Assembly: GCA_963726375.1 (NCBI GenBank)
Contig: CAVSCE010000008.1
Span: 1,054,001-1,118,000, forward strand
Direction: 5' to 3'
Length of the DNA: 64,000 nucleotides
From: UTCFX2 sp963726375
GTDB taxonomy: Bacteria; Chloroflexota; Anaerolineae; Anaerolineales; UBA4823
Part shown: one piece after another, positions 61,588-64,000 of the stretch
Numbering within the stretch: the stretch's first letter is position 1
Layout of the letters: every line of letters begins with the position of its first letter
Program-made: the position numbers and the translations under genes
Notes under the pieces: generated by a model
What the model saw: only the letters and a program-made list of their open reading frames with translations
Database searches by the model: none
What the model was told of the DNA's origin: nothing

Positions 61588-62430
61588 CTAAATGATATCC
61601 GCAAACGAGCGCTCGGTCCGGCGAAAAAAAGCTGCACCGGTCAGGAGGACCAGAAATGTAATAAGGACGGAGAGCGGAAAGAGTGCGCTCGGGGGGGCGC
61701 CGCCAACCAGGGCCCAGCGGAAGCCTTCCACCACCCCTGTCATTGGGTTCAAATCCAATATCCATCGATATCGCACCGGCAGCAGGTTGCTGCTGTAGAC
61801 CACCGGGGTCAGGTACATCCAGACCTGGACGATGAACGGCATCAGCTGCTTGACATCCCGGTAGCGGACGTTGAGGGCTGAGAACCACAGCCCGAATCCA
61901 AACGCGGTCAGCATGGCCAGCAGCAAGAAGAAAGGAAGGAGCAGCACAGCCGAGGTAGGCGAGGTGCTGTAGACGATCATCAGCACTCCCAGAACAGCGA
62001 ACGATACTGCAAAGTCGACCAGTCCGGAGAGCACCGCCGAGAGCGGGATGATCAGGCGGGGGAAATAGACCTTGGTGACCAGGCTGGCCTGTTCGACGAC
62101 GCTGACGGATGAGCGGTTGAGCGACCCGGCAAAATACTGCCAGGGCAGCAGACCGGAGAGCACGAAAATGGGGTATGGGACGCCTTCACTCGGTGCATTA
62201 AGAAGCATGCCGAATAAGACGGTAAATACCAGCATACTCACGACCGGCTGGATCACCACCCAGGCGATGCCAAGGAAGGTCTGCTTGTAGCGCACCTTGA
62301 GATCGCGCCAGACCAGAAAGTAAAGCAGCTCGCGGTACTGCCAGATCGCCCGGAGCTGCCAATCCAGCCAGCTGTGCGAAGGTTCGATGATGATTTGAGG
62401 TGGTGTCTGTTTTGATGATAATTCAGTCAT
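61588..62430 (-). CDS. ABC-2 exporter permease, Wzm/TagG type
   Basis: A complete 280-residue polysaccharide exporter permease with six helices. Start at ATG 62430 (MTELSSKQTPPQIIIEPSHS); the open frame continues upstream, but that part is a shadow of the epimerase tail. Motifs: ELLYFLVWRDLKVRYKQTFL (amphipathic cytoplasmic entry helix), LGIAWVVIQPVVSMLVFTVL, PYPIFVLSGLLPWQYFAGSL, MPFIVQVWMYLTPVVYSS and LDLNPMTGVVEGFRWALVGG. It pairs with the Wzt-type ATPase, whose start lies 3 bp after this stop. Confidence 0.93.
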   Translation of the reverse strand: MTELSSKQTPPQIIIEPSHSWLDWQLRAIWQYRELLYFLVWRDLKVRYKQTFLGIAWVVIQPVVSMLVFTVLFGMLLNAPSEGVPYPIFVLSGLLPWQYFAGSLNRSSVSVVEQASLVTKVYFPRLIIPLSAVLSGLVDFAVSFAVLGVLMIVYSTSPTSAVLLLPFFLLLAMLTAFGFGLWFSALNVRYRDVKQLMPFIVQVWMYLTPVVYSSNLLPVRYRWILDLNPMTGVVEGFRWALVGGAPPSALFPLSVLITFLVLLTGAAFFRRTERSFADII

Positions 62431-62500
62431 CTGATCTGCATCAATTTGTAATTTTGAAATTCGAATTTCGAGAATTCTCACAAAGTCAGCCCTCTCTCGT

Positions 62501-63621
62501 TCAGCTCCCTGCGGTGCGCGATCCACTGCGTCTACGAGCCTGCTGCTGGCTGACCCAGCTGACCAGCTCTTCCACTCCTTCTTCGAAGCGGACTCGCGGT
62601 CTGTAGCCGAGCGCTTCAAGCCGACTCGTGTCGGCGTAGCAGTGCCGGATGTCGCCGGCCCGGAACTGGGCGACGACCTCGGGCTGAAGCGAGAGCCCCA
62701 GGTGCTGGATCAGAGCATCGGTTAGCTCCAGGTATCGTAAAGCCTCCGCCCGGTGCCCACGTTGAAAACCTTGAAGTCGGCCTGGGGGGAGTCCATCGCA
62801 ATCAGGTTGGCGTTGACGATGTCAGAAACGTGCGTGAAATCGCGGCAACTGCAGCCCGTCTTCAAAGATCACCGGCGGACGCCCGTTCAGCAGCCGGCTG
62901 GAGAAGATCGCCGCGACGCCGGTGTATGGGTTGCTCAACGCCTGGCGCCTCCCGTAGACGTTGAAATAGCGCAGTGCGACAGCCGGGATGCCATAAGCCC
63001 TGCCGATCGCCAGGAACAGCTCCTCGTGGTCCCGCTTATTGATCGCATAGACCGAGGTCGGGTAGATGGGCTTGTCCTCGTCGGTGGGGGCGGGGGGCAG
63101 CGCTCAGGGCAGCTGCCGGAATCGGGCAGTGCATCTCCCAATCCCGCTGCTGCAGCTGGGCTGGCTCGCGCAGCTTTGGAAATACCCGCCCGTGGGTTGG
63201 GCACTGGTTCGGCGCCTTCCCCATAGATCGACATCGAAGAAGCGACGATCATCTTGCGCGGACGCTCCTTACTGTTGATGATGACCTGGAGCAGGACCGC
63301 TGTGCCGCCGGCGTTGACATCGGTATAGCGCGCGATCTGATACATGCTCTGCCCGACCCCCACCAGGGCAGCCTCGTGGAAAAGCACGTCCACTCCCTCA
63401 AGCGCTTTGCGGACGGCTTCGGGGTCTCGGATGTCCCCCTGGATGAATTCTGCTTCGGCGTTCAGGTAGTCCGGTTTTTCACCGCGGTCGCGTAGCCCAC
63501 CGTGCACCTGCGGCTCCAGGGCATCAAGCACGCGGACGTTGTGACCGGCGGCGAGCAGAGCATCGACCAGGTGCGAACCGATAAAACCTGCCCCACCGGT
63601 GACTAAGATATTTTCCTTCAT
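62501..63621 (-). CDS. NAD-dependent sugar epimerase with zinc-ribbon insert, second copy (frameshifted)
   Basis: Start ATG 63621 (MKENILVTGGAGFIGSHLVD). Rossmann and catalytic regions: GVDVLFHEAALVGVGQSMYQ, SSMSIYGEGAEP, and after breaks near 63200 and 63100 the active-site TSVYAINKRDHEELFLAIGR with VALRYFNVYGRRQALSNPYT. The insert after YGEGAE reads CPTHGRVFPKLREPAQLQQR and then WEMHCP, matching the CPxHG-x-P-x-R-QL-x-W-E-x-HCP pattern of the 36524-37601 gene. The end, GYRPRVRFEEGVEELVSW, stops at 62501. About 365 residues. Likely a 4-epimerase of a nucleotide deoxy-sugar; it precedes the ABC permease. Confidence 0.85.
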
Positions 63622-63661
63622 GAGTTCTCTCGAATTCAGGACTATTAATATGACGGGTCGT

Positions 63662-64000
63662 TTAGACCTTAGAGCCCGGGAAACTCGATACCGCTTCAAT
63701 CACTTGCGTTTGCTCGTCATCCGTCATCCCGTTGTAAAACGGCAGGCGGAGCAGGCGGTCGGCGATCAATTCGGTCACCGGGCAATCGCCGATCTTCCGC
63801 CGAAGCGGCGGCCCATGTCCGAGAGGTGCAGCGGCAGGTAGTGGAACACGCTCAGGATTCCGCGCTGCTTCAAGTGCTCGATCAAGCGCCTGGCGCTGTT
63901 CCAGGTCGGGCAGCAGCAGGTAGAACATGTGATAGGGCTGCTCGCAGTGCGCCGGGCACGACCGGCAGCCGCACGCCAGTTTGCGCTCGCCCAGTCCTGC
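63662..64000 (-). CDS. C-terminal part of a WecE/RffA-like aminotransferase (cut by window edge, frameshifted)
   Basis: The 3' end of a DegT-family aminotransferase. Reading frames joined near 63890 and 63800 give HMFYLLLPDLEQRQALIEHL, QRGILSVFHYLPLHLSDMG and VTELIADRLLRLPFYNGMTD, the characteristic WecE end (FHYxPLH, DRLLRLPxY). An upstream cysteine-rich bit, GERKLACGCRSCPAHCEQ, precedes it, which is odd for WecE. It would make a dTDP-4-amino-4,6-dideoxy sugar. The PLP lysine lies outside the window. The gene is followed after 40 bp by the epimerase gene. Confidence 0.75.
   Translation of the reverse strand, partial: AGLGERKLACGCRSCPAHCEQPYHMFYLLLPDLEQRQALDRALEAARNPERVPLPAAAPLGHGPPLRRKIGDCPVTELIADRLLRLPFYNGMTDDEQTQVIEAVSSFPGSKV

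Noticed and set aside
62431..62619. N-terminal 63-residue extension of the Wzm-type permease frame
   Set aside because: The extra codons are the epimerase tail read in a shifted frame; the epimerase stop is at 62501 and the normal permease start is the ATG at 62430.
1..64000. Programmed ribosomal frameshifting as an explanation for split genes
   Set aside because: Breaks are scattered in many unrelated housekeeping genes, without slippery sites plus stimulatory structures, and most are explained by one-base homopolymer errors.

Overview
The window looks like chromosomal DNA from an uncultivated member of the Chloroflexota, probably class Anaerolineae. This is inferred from protein character: an alpha-CTD-tailed ribosomal protein L31, a large secreted protein ending in a short 'FLPVIRK' tail of a kind common in exported Chloroflexota proteins, zinc-ribbon-headed signalling proteins, and an L,D-transpeptidase with a Tat-type leader. 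No rRNA, tRNA, phage, insertion sequence or CRISPR array was seen, and taxonomy cannot be proved from the window alone.

The sequence carries several dozen single-base frame breaks. They fall inside otherwise intact, strongly conserved genes (thymidine kinase, L21, L31, pyruvate phosphate dikinase, fructose bisphosphatase, ABC transporter), and several lie at short homopolymers. The simplest reading is uncorrected indel error in a long-read assembly. I therefore annotate such genes as single loci and give the approximate break points. One GNAT copy (54435-54980) and an in-frame TGA in the giant repeat gene could be genuine decay.

Layout. (1) 1-6764: a lipase-like hydrolase, a double GNAT protein, a double XRE regulator and a signalling patch with two response regulators and two histidine kinases. 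(2) 6818-11000: a small zinc protein, then cca-hpt-tdk and the rplU-rpmA-rpmE operon, the latter closed by a clear terminator. (3) 11250-19513: ppdK, an MFS permease, a lipoprotein, a methyltransferase, a double GNAT protein and an L,D-transpeptidase. (4) 19538-25151: a consensus promoter followed by a gene for a secreted protein of about 1,800 residues built from five tandem ~330-residue units, each apparently a pair of related half-units. (5) 25265-29495: a cyclic-nucleotide-domain SpoIIE phosphatase, an AlkZ-like protein, fbp and a lipoprotein.

(6) From 29530 to the end, all genes lie on the minus strand and form one long surface-glycan locus. Read in transcription order (64000 down to 29530) it encodes a WecE-like aminotransferase and a zinc-ribbon epimerase, Wzm/Wzt-type ABC export, a VioA-like aminotransferase with a PglD/NeuD-like acetyltransferase, two tandem ATP-grasp paralogues, a FemAB-like acyltransferase, GNAT proteins, a stand-alone adenylation-carrier protein, a second NeuD-like protein, a membrane-anchored beta-propeller, a run of GT2 and GT4 glycosyltransferases, an O-antigen polymerase/ligase, a GT39-like enzyme, a second epimerase, a GT1 enzyme, a WbaP-like initiating transferase, a three-gene WbpB/WbpE/WbpD-like amino-sugar module and a Wzz/BY-kinase. 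Together they could make nucleotide sugars, assemble a polymer on a lipid carrier, decorate it with acyl or aminoacyl groups, export it and control its length. No Wzx flippase is visible.
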